Source: Microbacteriaceae bacterium (GTDB lineage Bacteria; Actinomycetota; Actinomycetes; Actinomycetales; Microbacteriaceae). Taken from it: a DNA stretch of 64,000 nucleotides. The stretch covers positions 62,001 through 126,000 of the forward strand of contig JAODMT010000006.1 in NCBI GenBank assembly GCA_025464975.1. The letters run 5' to 3'. The notes beneath the pieces were generated by a model. The model saw only the letters and a program-made list of their open reading frames with translations. It did not search any database and was not told the DNA's origin. Shown here in pieces: positions 16,346 to 24,485 of the stretch (its first letter is position 1; every line of letters begins with the position of its first letter). A program made the translations under genes and the position numbers.

Positions 16346-17641
16346 ATGCCACCATCGAATCCCGACTGGTTCAGGCACGACCGGTTCGGCATGTTCGTGC
16401 ACTGGGGGCTCTACTCGCTCGCGGCGCGGCACGAGTGGGTGATGAACCGCGAGCGCACCAGCGTCGAAGAGTACGAACGGTATGCAAGGTTTTTCGATCC
16501 GGATCTCTACGATCCCGCCGATTGGGCTGCTCGCGCGAAGGCCGCAGGCATGCGCTACGTGGTGCTCACAACCAAGCACCACGAGGGATTCTGCCTCTGG
16601 AACACGCGCCTCACCGACTACTCGGTGATGAACACGCCGGCCGCCCGCGATCTGGTCGCGCCGTTCGTGGAAGCGGTGCGAGCCGCCGGGCTCAAGGTCG
16701 GTTTCTATCATTCGCTGCTCGACTGGCACCACCCCGACTTCACGGTTGACGGGCATCATCCGCTCCGGGATGGCGATGTTGAGCGACTCAACGTCGGCCG
16801 GGACATGGCGAACTACCGGAAGTACCTGCACGGGCAGGTGCGGGAGCTTCTCACCGACTACGGCACGATCGACTATCTGTTCTTCGACTTCTCCTATCCC
16901 CCCGAGAGCGGCCACGGAGTCGCGGGCGGTAAGGGCGCCGCGGATTGGGACTCCGAAGAACTGCTCGCGATGGTGCGTGAACTGCAACCCGGAATCGTGG
17001 TGAACGAGCGGCTCGACATTCCCGGTGACTTCATGACGCCGGAGCAGTACCAGCCCACCGGCCCGATCATGTCGGAGGGGGTGCCGGTCGCCTGGGAGGC
17101 ATGCCAGACGCTCAATGGCAGCTGGGGCTACGACCGGGATAACGAGGACTACAAGTCGCCCGATCTGCTCATCCGCATGCTCATCGACGGGGTATCGAAG
17201 GACGGCAACCTGCTCTTGAACGTCGGACCGACCGCTCGCGGGTCCCTCGACCCGCACGCGATCCGGTCACTGGACGCGGTGGGCGAGTGGATGCGTGTGC
17301 ACTCGCGGTCGATCTACGGGGCGGGTTCGGCGGAGTTCACGCCACCGCCGGATGCCCGCTACACCAGGCGTGGCAATCGCCTCTATCTCCACCTGTTCGC
17401 CTGGCCATTCCAGCACGTGCACCTGCCTGGGCTCGCGGGTCGCGTTGAGTACGCGCAACTGCTTAACGACGCATCCGAGATCCACATGCGGGAGATCACC
17501 GAAGACACCCCCGGTCTCTATACGGCGGTCGGTGGCCAGCCGCCACTCACCCTCACGCTCACGTTGCCGGTGCGACGGCCGGATGTGGCCGTTCCGGTGA
17601 TCGAGATCTTCCTGCGTGAGCCCGAACCCGCCGGCGAGTGA
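16346..17641 (+). CDS. alpha-L-fucosidase, glycoside hydrolase family 29
   Basis: A 431-residue GH29 enzyme. N-terminal landmarks are WFRHDRFGMFVHWGLYSL, the substrate-site KHHEGFCLW and the nucleophile strand IDYLFFDFSYP, with Asp181 as probable nucleophile. It removes terminal alpha-L-fucose with retention; the acid/base Glu is not conserved across the family and I cannot assign it. No signal peptide, so it works on imported oligosaccharides. ATG 16346 is preferred to 16340 because AGAGAGGA then lies five bases upstream. Confidence 0.9.
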   Translation: MPPSNPDWFRHDRFGMFVHWGLYSLAARHEWVMNRERTSVEEYERYARFFDPDLYDPADWAARAKAAGMRYVVLTTKHHEGFCLWNTRLTDYSVMNTPAARDLVAPFVEAVRAAGLKVGFYHSLLDWHHPDFTVDGHHPLRDGDVERLNVGRDMANYRKYLHGQVRELLTDYGTIDYLFFDFSYPPESGHGVAGGKGAADWDSEELLAMVRELQPGIVVNERLDIPGDFMTPEQYQPTGPIMSEGVPVAWEACQTLNGSWGYDRDNEDYKSPDLLIRMLIDGVSKDGNLLLNVGPTARGSLDPHAIRSLDAVGEWMRVHSRSIYGAGSAEFTPPPDARYTRRGNRLYLHLFAWPFQHVHLPGLAGRVEYAQLLNDASEIHMREITEDTPGLYTAVGGQPPLTLTLTLPVRRPDVAVPVIEIFLREPEPAGE

Positions 17642-17644
17642 GCG

Positions 17645-18322
17645 TCAGGCCTCCAGGGCGCGGCGCAACCACTTCTCGACGCCGGCGATGTGGGCGGCCA
17701 TGAGCGCGGAGGCGAGGGACGCGTCGCGATCGCGCAGCGCCTGGTAGATTTCGCGGTGCTCGTGCAGCGTTCGGGGCACCGAATCTGCCTGTGTCAGCCC
17801 GCGCCAGATGCGCGCACGCACCGTCTTCGAGGCAAGGCTGTCGAGAAGGCTGACGAGATGAGCGTTGTGCGAGGATTCCGCGATCGCCCGGTGAAAGCGC
17901 ATGTCGTGCTCGACGAGGTCCTCCACGGTGCTGTCCTCGCCGACCTCGTCGAGCAGGCGGTCGAGCGCGTCAAGCTCCTGTTCGGTCAGGAAGCCGGCAG
18001 CGATGCTCGCGGCGGCGGTTTCGAGTATGCGACGGACTACGAAGAGATCGAGAAGGGTGTCGTCGCCGCGCAGGTCGATCACAAAGGTCAGTGCGTCCAT
18101 GAGGAGTCGTGGCTCGAGGCTCGTCACGTAGGTGCCGTCGCCGCGTCGCACCGAGAGCACGTGGATCACCTCGAGGGCTTTCACCGCCTCGCGGAGAGAA
18201 CTGCGAGAGATGCCCAGTCGCTCGCTGAGTTCCTTCTCCGGGGGCAGTCGCTCCCCGGTGGAGAGTTCACCACTCAAGATCATGTCTTTGATCTTGGAGA
18301 TAGCGTCGTCGGTGACCGCCAT
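17645..18322 (-). CDS. FadR-type GntR-family transcriptional regulator
   Basis: A 225-residue regulator with an N-terminal winged helix (ELSERLGISRSSLREAVKALEVIHVLSVRRGDGTYV) and a C-terminal all-helical FCD ligand domain (HDMRFHRAIAESSHN carries the usual metal-binding Asp and His). Start 18322 is chosen because a TATAAT on this strand (18330-18335) covers the alternative ATG at 18331; transcription would then begin at or near the A of this ATG, giving a leaderless mRNA. It lies between the GH29 and GH87 genes and is the obvious candidate to control this locus. Confidence 0.88.
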   Translation of the reverse strand: MAVTDDAISKIKDMILSGELSTGERLPPEKELSERLGISRSSLREAVKALEVIHVLSVRRGDGTYVTSLEPRLLMDALTFVIDLRGDDTLLDLFVVRRILETAAASIAAGFLTEQELDALDRLLDEVGEDSTVEDLVEHDMRFHRAIAESSHNAHLVSLLDSLASKTVRARIWRGLTQADSVPRTLHEHREIYQALRDRDASLASALMAAHIAGVEKWLRRALEA

Positions 18323-18329
18323 GGGGTTC

Positions 18330-18352
18330 ATTATATTGGCCGATGTGGCCAA
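18330..18352 (-). promoter_or_regulatory. promoter and palindromic operator of the gntR gene
   Basis: A perfect inverted repeat TTGGCC-N5-GGCCAA (18336-18352) directly abuts a TATAAT box (18330-18335, minus strand). A protein bound there would cover the -10/-35 interval, which suggests autoregulation. The sequence differs from the four-site motif at 9.4 and 16.2 kb. Confidence 0.55.
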
Positions 18353-18368
18353 GGCGGAGCGTGAGAAA

Positions 18369-18411
18369 GAGTTCGAGTGGGCGGGATTCAGGCGTCCCGC
18401 CCCTCGAACTC
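18369..18411 (-). terminator. terminator after the GH87-like gene
   Basis: A long stem, GAGTTCGAG(T)GGGCGGGA against TCCCGCCCCTCGAACTC, with one bulged base and an 8-base loop. On the minus strand it is followed by TCTTTCTC; on the plus strand by CTATTTTTT. It ends the GH87-like transcript and would also stop plus-strand read-through into that gene. Confidence 0.8.
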
Positions 18412-18437
18412 ACTCTATTTTTTGTGAGGCTGCGTGA

Positions 18438-20525
18438 TCACCATGCAGCCGGCGGCGGTGGCGTCACGACCGGCGGGCGGTCATCGCAGGTGATCGTGTT
18501 CGGCAGCTCCCACCCGGTAAACCAGGGACCGGTGGTCCCTCCTCCGTCGTTGCCTCCGAGGTCGGTCAGCGAGAACTCCGAGCCGGCGGGAGTGAAGTGG
18601 AACGAACCGCAGTTGTTGATACCCACCGCACCGACGTTTCGCGCATCCACATTCTGGAAGGATGCGGATCCCGCTGCCCGGGCACTGACGACCGAGGTGC
18701 CCGTGCCATCCACCTTGACGTCGGCGAAGTGCACGTTGGTGATCGAATACAGGTCCTTCACCGGGAAATCGGTCACCAGCATGATCGCGTTGTAGGTGTT
18801 GTCGAGGAAGTTGTCTCCGACGACCTGGATGTCCGCGTCGATGTTCTTCTCGAGCGCGTACAACCAGATGGCACCGAGGCCGATGTTCCAGTTCAACTCG
18901 TATGTGCCGGCGCGCACCGTGGTGTTATTCGTGATCCACAGGTGCCCGGTGAATGCCTCGGCACCGAAGCGGGAACCCACGTGGATGCCGCTGCCCTCGC
19001 GGACCGGGTCGGCTATCAGGTTGTTCGACACCGTGTTGTCGGTGCCGCCGTAAATCGCGATGCCGTTGGCAAGCACAGGGCTCTGAACGGTGTTGTGGTC
19101 GAAGGTGTTGCCGACGTTCTGGGTCTTCTCGGCCCACATCGCCAGGCCGTCGTCACCCGAGTTGCGGATGAAGTTGTTGGACACCACCGAATTGGTTACG
19201 CCGGTGTGGAAGTTCAGGCCATCGGCTATCTGGTCGACGATCACGTTGTTCGTGATCTTCAGATTCGTCATGGGACCGTCGAACCACATGCCCACCTTGG
19301 TGTGCTGGATGTACAGGCCATCGATGGTTGAGTTGCTCAGCGCCCCGCCGATTCCGTTCACCTGGTCGGTGTCGATGCGCTCGCGCACGTCGCCCTGGAT
19401 GGCGAAGCCGGAGAGATGCACGTTGCTGCTGCCGCCGAGGGAGGCATCCTTGCCGTAGAAGCCGACACCGGTATGCACCGAGCCATCGGGAGCCGGGGTG
19501 CTCAGCGGCACCTCGTGGCCGGTGATGATGGTGTACCAGTTGCCGGCGCCCTCGATCGTCACGTTGTCGACGATGATGTGGCGGTTCACCTGGTAGGTCC
19601 CCTGCGGAACGTAGACCGTGAGGTTCTTCTTCTTCGCGAAGGCGATCGCCTTGTCGAAGGCATTGGCGGAATCGCGCTTACCGGATGGGTCGGCGCCGAA
19701 TAGCAGGACGTTTGCCGCCTTCTTGACGATGTGCGGTGCGCCGACCAGCTCGGAGTCGAGCAGGTCAATCGTCGTCGTCACCGCGCCCTTTGCCGGAACG
19801 GAGAGTCGCACCGTGTCACCCGCCTTGTACACCTTGCCGAGTAACAGGCGCTGCTCGTCGTAGAAATGGTTCGGGCGGAACGGCGTCGTGATCACCGGCG
19901 CCGGCGTCGTGGCAGCGGGAACGCACCCGCACTCTGTGATCCACCAGTCAGGATGTAGCAGGCCGGCGCTCGGGTAGTTCGAGAACGGGTACTGGTTGTA
20001 TAGCCAGGAATACTGCGAGGTGAGGGACATCGTCTTTTGAGCGTCACCATTCACAGTGACAGAGAGCGGTGAGCTAATGCCGCCGCCTTTGGGCGCGTCC
20101 GGGATGCTGTAGCGCACGGTGATCGCGTTGGCCGCACTCGGCAGCGTGAATTCGACGTACTGCCCTGCCGCGAGTGTGACCGCCGAACGGCCCGAGGCCT
20201 CTGCCGGCAGTGTGTAGGCGGCACGGCTGGAGCCGATGATCGTGCCGGTCGTGGCCGCCTTCTCCGCCTCCTGTTCGCTGAAGGCAACGGCGGCACCCCG
20301 ACCGGTGACCAGCGAAGGGTCAAGTGCGGCGCGGGTGACAACGGGGCTCGTGCCGGCCGGCCGCGCCGGTGTGGCGTTGGCCGGACCGACACCACTGACC
20401 ACGAGGCCGATGGCGACGGCGAATGCCGCCGCCGAGGCCACTCCCGGCCGGGCCAGGCGCGAGCGCCGCGTCGTTCCGGTGGCCGGCGCAGCGGGCGATG
20501 GAGTGAGGGGGATTTTCCGTGTCAT
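18438..20525 (-). CDS. secreted right-handed beta-helix glucanase, GH87-like (alpha-1,3-glucanase/mycodextranase type)
   Basis: A 695-residue exported protein. The Arg-rich n-region, hydrophobic core AAAFAVAIGLVVSGVG and ANATPA cleavage site form a signal peptide. A beta-sandwich carbohydrate-binding-like region follows, then a pectate-lyase-type beta-helix from about residue 272 (LLFGADPSGKRDSANAFDKAI). The block SNVHLSGFAIQGDVRERIDTD and the triad Asp435, Asp458, Asp459 (ADGLNFH; SGDDGLAMW) have the 23/1 residue spacing I recall for the catalytic Asp residues of characterised GH87 alpha-1,3-glucanases. It probably cuts alpha-1,3-glucan of fungal walls or biofilms outside the cell. ATG 20525 is chosen because the upstream extension lacks signal-peptide character. 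Confidence 0.8.
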   Translation of the reverse strand: MTRKIPLTPSPAAPATGTTRRSRLARPGVASAAAFAVAIGLVVSGVGPANATPARPAGTSPVVTRAALDPSLVTGRGAAVAFSEQEAEKAATTGTIIGSSRAAYTLPAEASGRSAVTLAAGQYVEFTLPSAANAITVRYSIPDAPKGGGISSPLSVTVNGDAQKTMSLTSQYSWLYNQYPFSNYPSAGLLHPDWWITECGCVPAATTPAPVITTPFRPNHFYDEQRLLLGKVYKAGDTVRLSVPAKGAVTTTIDLLDSELVGAPHIVKKAANVLLFGADPSGKRDSANAFDKAIAFAKKKNLTVYVPQGTYQVNRHIIVDNVTIEGAGNWYTIITGHEVPLSTPAPDGSVHTGVGFYGKDASLGGSSNVHLSGFAIQGDVRERIDTDQVNGIGGALSNSTIDGLYIQHTKVGMWFDGPMTNLKITNNVIVDQIADGLNFHTGVTNSVVSNNFIRNSGDDGLAMWAEKTQNVGNTFDHNTVQSPVLANGIAIYGGTDNTVSNNLIADPVREGSGIHVGSRFGAEAFTGHLWITNNTTVRAGTYELNWNIGLGAIWLYALEKNIDADIQVVGDNFLDNTYNAIMLVTDFPVKDLYSITNVHFADVKVDGTGTSVVSARAAGSASFQNVDARNVGAVGINNCGSFHFTPAGSEFSLTDLGGNDGGGTTGPWFTGWELPNTITCDDRPPVVTPPPPAAW

Positions 20526-20802
20526 CGTCGACTCGATTTCTCTCAGGAGCGGGTGTGTTTGGGCTGCTCGGGTGGCAACGCGGACATCTCGCGGTGACGC
20601 GACCCTATGGCCTCTGTGAGTCAACCCACAAGATGCTGAGAGAAAATATCGTCATATTAATTGGTTCTTGCGTAAAGCAACGCAAGGAGCTGCACGATTT
20701 GCGCGAAGATGACGTGCCTGGTTGTGGAAGCGGCCAAGATCGGCTGGTCGCCTAAGAGAACTCTCACGCCTGGGCGGCGCGGTTAGGGCCACAATTAAGA
20801 CC

Positions 20803-21120
20803 ATGGCATGGTCACGCGGAGCGCACCGAGCTTTTGTCTGGATTGCCGTCGCTCTCGTCGCAGCGACGGGGCTGGCCCTCGCACTCTTTGTTGGCGGACT
20901 TAGTGTTGCCGAGCAGCCGGGGCAGTCGCTGAACGTTCCCGCCCTGAGCGTCACTCCCGGCCCCCAGACCGTCGAAGGCACTCCGTCCCCGTCTCCCTCC
21001 CCTTCCGTCGATTCTCCAGCGGTCGTCGACGCACCCCCGCCGGTCACGGTTCCCCTTGATGACCACGGTGGGGACCGCCCCGGGCACGGCTCGGGTGGAA
21101 GCAGCGGCTCCGACCACTGA
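20803..21120 (+). CDS. small membrane-anchored/secreted protein with His/Asp/Gly-rich tail
   Basis: A 105-residue protein with a single hydrophobic helix (FVWIAVALVAATGLALALFVGGL) close to the N-terminus, a Pro/Ser linker (TPSPSPSPSVDSP) and a tail DDHGGDRPGHGSGGSSGSDH. The extracellular tail looks like that of the next gene product, so the two may be paralogous. A CACAAT box seven bases before ATG 20803 would give a leaderless mRNA. No known domain. The His- and Asp-rich tail could bind metal (inference). Confidence 0.6.
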   Translation: MAWSRGAHRAFVWIAVALVAATGLALALFVGGLSVAEQPGQSLNVPALSVTPGPQTVEGTPSPSPSPSVDSPAVVDAPPPVTVPLDDHGGDRPGHGSGGSSGSDH

Positions 21121-21241
21121 GTTCGTGAGAGGGCTCTCATGGGGGCCTCGTGGTGGCCTTAGGCGGGGCAGTAAGTCTTGGAACGTGGCAGAACCGCCGC
21201 ATACAATCGCCGGCTTGCCGGCCCAGCCGAAAGGCACGACC

Positions 21242-21667
21242 ATGTCCTTCTTCACGACCCGCCGCACGGTCACCGCGGGTGCCATCGCCCTCGCCGGCCT
21301 TCTGTCGGTCGGTGGCATCGCCGCAGCGCAAGCGACCAACAACGACCGGCCAGCCACGAGCACTCCTTCGCCCTCGGCCCCGACGGCCCCGGCGCCCTCG
21401 GGCCCAATTGCCCCATCGCCCTCATCCACGGACAACCCGGCAACTCACGATGTCGGTGACGACAACCGAGTCGACAACCCGGCCACTCATGATGTCGGTG
21501 ACGACCACGGAGTCGACAATCCGGCCACTCATGATGTCGGTGACGACCACGGAGTCGACAACCCGGCCACTCATGATGTCGGTGACGACCACGGCGGTAA
21601 CTCTTCCGCCGGCACCAGCGGACGCGGTGGCAGTGACGACGGCAGCGGTCACGGAAGCGACGACTGA
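21242..21667 (+). CDS. secreted protein with four tandem 14-residue repeats
   Basis: A 141-residue exported protein: signal peptide (RRTVTAGAIALAGLLSVGGIAAAQA), a Pro/Ser/Ala linker, four tandem copies of DNPATHDVGDDHGV and a Gly/Ser/Asp tail ending GSGHGSDD. Each repeat has two His (one in copy 1) and four Asp, a composition seen in metal-binding or low-complexity surface proteins. GAAAGG precedes ATG 21242 by seven bases. It converges with the response regulator gene 27 bp away; a hairpin GGGCTGCCG/CGGTAGCCC (21684-21713) covers both ends. Confidence 0.75.
   Translation: MSFFTTRRTVTAGAIALAGLLSVGGIAAAQATNNDRPATSTPSPSAPTAPAPSGPIAPSPSSTDNPATHDVGDDNRVDNPATHDVGDDHGVDNPATHDVGDDHGVDNPATHDVGDDHGGNSSAGTSGRGGSDDGSGHGSDD
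21431..21598 (+). repeat. four tandem 42-bp repeats (coding)
   Basis: Units at 21431-21472, 21473-21514, 21515-21556 and 21557-21598. Units 2 to 4 are nearly identical at DNA level, unit 1 is the most diverged, which points to recent expansion by slippage or unequal recombination. Unit length is a multiple of three, so copy-number change would keep the frame. Confidence 0.95.
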
Positions 21668-21694
21668 CGACACTACCTTGAGTGGGCTGCCGAC

Positions 21695-22351
21695 TCAGCG
21701 AAGGCGGTAGCCCATTCCTCGTACCGTCTCGATGTGTTCGGCGCCGAACTTGGCTCGGAGGTAGCCGACGTAGACGTCGACGATGTTCGAGCCGGGATCG
21801 AAGTCGTATCCCCAGACCCTGCTGAGCAGTTGCTCGCGGCTCAGCACACGGTCGGGGTTACGCATGAGCTCCTCCGCTAGCGCGAACTCGCGCGCGGACA
21901 GCTCCACCTGGCGGTCGCCAACAAGGGCGCGACGCGTGCGCAGATCGAGTTCGAGCCCCTCCACCCTGAGTGTCGATCCCACACCGGTCGAGGCGTCGGT
22001 GAGCCGCAGCCGTACCCTCGCCAGCAGCTCGTCGAACCGGAATGGCTTGGGCATGTAGTCATTCGCCCCGCCCTCAAGGCTTGCGAGCGTGTCGTCGGCC
22101 GACGTGCGGGCCGTCAGCACGATGACCGGGATGGTCACCCCGGCGGCGCGGACTTGGCGCATGACCTCGTAGCCATCGATGCCTGGCAGTCCGATGTCGA
22201 GCACGATCAGGTCATATCGGCCGGAGGTGGCGTGGGAGAGGGCATCCGTACCGCTCTCCACGATCACCGTTGAGAAGCCTGCGGCGCTCAGGCCCTTATC
22301 GATGAAGGACGAGATGCGACTCTCGTCCTCGGCGATGAGAATGCGGCTCAT
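21695..22351 (-). CDS. OmpR-family response regulator
   Basis: A 218-residue two-component regulator. The receiver has the acidic pair in AEDE, phospho-acceptor Asp52 (LIVLDIGLPGIDGYEV), Thr80 and Lys102 (PKPF). The C-terminal winged helix contains ELSAREFALAEELMRNPDRVLSREQLLSRVWG and DVYVGYLRAKF. Its ATG overlaps the kinase stop (ATGA), so it is the second gene of the pair, downstream of the kinase. Confidence 0.93.
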   Translation of the reverse strand: MSRILIAEDESRISSFIDKGLSAAGFSTVIVESGTDALSHATSGRYDLIVLDIGLPGIDGYEVMRQVRAAGVTIPVIVLTARTSADDTLASLEGGANDYMPKPFRFDELLARVRLRLTDASTGVGSTLRVEGLELDLRTRRALVGDRQVELSAREFALAEELMRNPDRVLSREQLLSRVWGYDFDPGSNIVDVYVGYLRAKFGAEHIETVRGMGYRLR

Positions 22352-23766
22352 TCGGCGCCTCCCGGCAAGTCGATGGTGAACGTGGTGCCCGCACCGGGCG
22401 CCGATGTCGCGCTCGCCCGGCCCCCGTGCGCCTCGGCGATCGCGGCCACGATCGCGAGTCCGAGCCCGGATCCAGCCTCGCCGCGACCGGCCGTGCCGCG
22501 CCGGAAGCGCTCGAACAGCAGCGGAAGCACCTTCTCGTTGACGCCGTGCCCGTCGTCATGAACCCAGAGTCGGGTGCGGCCTCCGCTCGCCGAGCTGCCG
22601 AACGTGATCTCAGTGCAATCGCCATGGGCGACGGCGTTCGCCGCGAGCTGGAGTAGCGCCTGGGTGATGCGGTCGGGATCGACCTCGGCTATTGTGCCCG
22701 CTCGCTCACCGACCGTCCAGGTGTGCGCCGACGACAGGGCCGTCGCCTTGACCCGCACCCGATCCACGAGCGCGTCGATGTTAGTCGGCTCGGGGGCCAC
22801 GTGGAGGGGGCGCTGCAGCTGCGCAAGCTCGGAAATGTCCCGCACGAGCCCGCTCATCCGGTCAAGTTCGTCGATCGCGAGGGCCTTCGTCGCGCCGACA
22901 TCCGCGGCGTCCGTGGGCTCCATGAGCTCAAGATGCCCGCGCACGATCGTGATGGGGGTCTTCAGCTCGTGTCCGACATCGTCAAGCAGCTGGCGCTGGC
23001 CCGTGAGTGCCCCCTCCAGCCGGTCGAGCATGCCGTTCACGGTGCTCGCGAGCTCCGAGACGTCATCCGTACCGGTCACGGGAATCCGCTCGCTCACGCC
23101 GGTTGCGGTGATGCGCGCCGCCGTCTCTCGCAGGTGGCGGATGGGGCGAAGCAGGCGCCCGGCGACGAACCACCCGATGAGGCCCAGCATGACCAGTGAG
23201 CCGAACGCGAGCAGCGCAAAAGTGCGGAAGGCGTCGTTGAGGGGTCTGAGTGCCAAATCCAGGTCGACCGCAAGCACGAACACCCCTCCGCGTGGCCCGC
23301 CGTCGACGGAGACGGGGATTGCGACGTAGCGCACGGCCCGCTCGGACGTCGTCGCCGTGCCGCGCACGACGCCGAGCCGCGCGGTCTCGTCGAGTACCCG
23401 GCTCACGAACGCCGTGTTCTGCTCCAAGGCAAAACTCGTGTCGCCGCCCGGTACCAGGGCCGTGGCACCGCCGCCGAGGGCGAAGGTCGACTCGCCGGCG
23501 CTCGGGCGAATCCGCTGGACGAGGGCGGTGAGCGCCTCGTTCAGCGTCGCAGCGCCGGAGTCGGATGCCACGAAGCGTGCGTCGCTAACGGCTGACGACA
23601 GGCGCGTGTCGACGCCCGAGAGGGTGCGCTCGCGCTGTACGAGGTAGGCCGTCCCACCGGCGATGACCATGCCGGCCGCCGCAGCGATGATCATCGTCGC
23701 CAGAATCCGTGCGCGCACCGAGCGGAGCGGCCTGCGGCCGGGCGGGCGGGTCTCGGACGCGAGCAT
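22348..23766 (-). CDS. two-component sensor histidine kinase
   Basis: A 472-residue membrane kinase. A first transmembrane helix (ILATMIIAAAAGMVIAGGTAYLV), an extracytoplasmic sensor of about 135 residues, a second helix (AFGSLVMLGLIGWFVAG), HAMP, HisKA with His266 (DDVGHELKTP) and an ATPase domain with N box NAVAHG, G1 DDGHGV and G2 GSGLGLAIV. Start 23766 is the first Met before the membrane helix; a GATAAT box six bases upstream suggests a leaderless message, though GGAG also lies there. The signal is unknown; the two small secreted proteins beside it are possible targets or ligands. Confidence 0.92.
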   Translation of the reverse strand: MLASETRPPGRRPLRSVRARILATMIIAAAAGMVIAGGTAYLVQRERTLSGVDTRLSSAVSDARFVASDSGAATLNEALTALVQRIRPSAGESTFALGGGATALVPGGDTSFALEQNTAFVSRVLDETARLGVVRGTATTSERAVRYVAIPVSVDGGPRGGVFVLAVDLDLALRPLNDAFRTFALLAFGSLVMLGLIGWFVAGRLLRPIRHLRETAARITATGVSERIPVTGTDDVSELASTVNGMLDRLEGALTGQRQLLDDVGHELKTPITIVRGHLELMEPTDAADVGATKALAIDELDRMSGLVRDISELAQLQRPLHVAPEPTNIDALVDRVRVKATALSSAHTWTVGERAGTIAEVDPDRITQALLQLAANAVAHGDCTEITFGSSASGGRTRLWVHDDGHGVNEKVLPLLFERFRRGTAGRGEAGSGLGLAIVAAIAEAHGGRASATSAPGAGTTFTIDLPGGAE

Positions 23767-23822
23767 TCTCCGATTATCGACCTTGCGCGCCGTCGAGGGT
23801 CCCCTCTTCGATGAGAGTGTTC

Positions 23823-24380
23823 TTATGGGTGCGCGTGATTGGCGCGTGCGGAAAGGTCTTTGCGGTAGACGGCGAAGTCGCACGGGGTCGCCAACAGCGG
23901 CGCCAGGTCGGGATGCGACTCCTCGAGCGCTCCGGTGCGGATGTGTCGGTATCCGATGCGTTCGTACCACTGCAAAAGGAACACCTTCGACGGATGGACC
24001 CAGGTGCGCGGCGCGAGCACCTCGAGCTGCATGCTCGCCAGCCCGTGATGCCGTGCCCATTCCTCGGCGAAGGCGACGAGTTCTCGCCCGATGCCCAGCC
24101 CGCGGCGTTCTGGGTCGGCCGCCAGCATCCCGAATTCGCCCGTGAGGGCGTCTAGTCGCTGAATACGCACAGAACCTACGATGACCCCCTCCGAGACGGC
24201 CGCCGCAAACTCACTGGCGCGAATGAGGGCGGCAACTTCAGCCTCGGTCGTGCGTAGCGCGCCATCCAGCCACAGACCGTCCTCGCTTGTGAGGTAGACG
24301 CTGTTGATAAGACCGGTGATCGTGGCGACAACTTTGGCATCGGCGGCGGATGCGGCCGGAAGGAATTCGATCGCAAACAT
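23823..24380 (-). CDS. GNAT-family N-acetyltransferase
   Basis: A 185-residue acetyltransferase. Motif A is ADPERRGLGIGRELVAFAEEWA (Q/RxxGxG/A type), followed by the LEVLAP strand and the WYERIGYRHIRTG C-terminal motif. Two starts are possible, 24410 and 24380; the second is used because AGGA and GAGAG precede it and the domain begins right after. The substrate is not evident and the gene is not obviously coupled to its neighbours. Confidence 0.83.
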   Translation of the reverse strand: MFAIEFLPAASAADAKVVATITGLINSVYLTSEDGLWLDGALRTTEAEVAALIRASEFAAAVSEGVIVGSVRIQRLDALTGEFGMLAADPERRGLGIGRELVAFAEEWARHHGLASMQLEVLAPRTWVHPSKVFLLQWYERIGYRHIRTGALEESHPDLAPLLATPCDFAVYRKDLSARANHAHP

Positions 24381-24485
24381 CGTCCTATCGCCGCTCTCTT
24401 CGAATTCCATGAGCTAACGCTAGCCATTCGCAAGCTGAACAGGACCCGACGCGGTCAGGGGCTGGCCAGTCCACTGCCACGCGTT

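Noticed and set aside
21431-21598. Possible CRISPR array
   Set aside because: The 42-bp units are contiguous with no spacers, are a multiple of three and lie inside a signal-peptide-bearing gene; no cas genes nearby.
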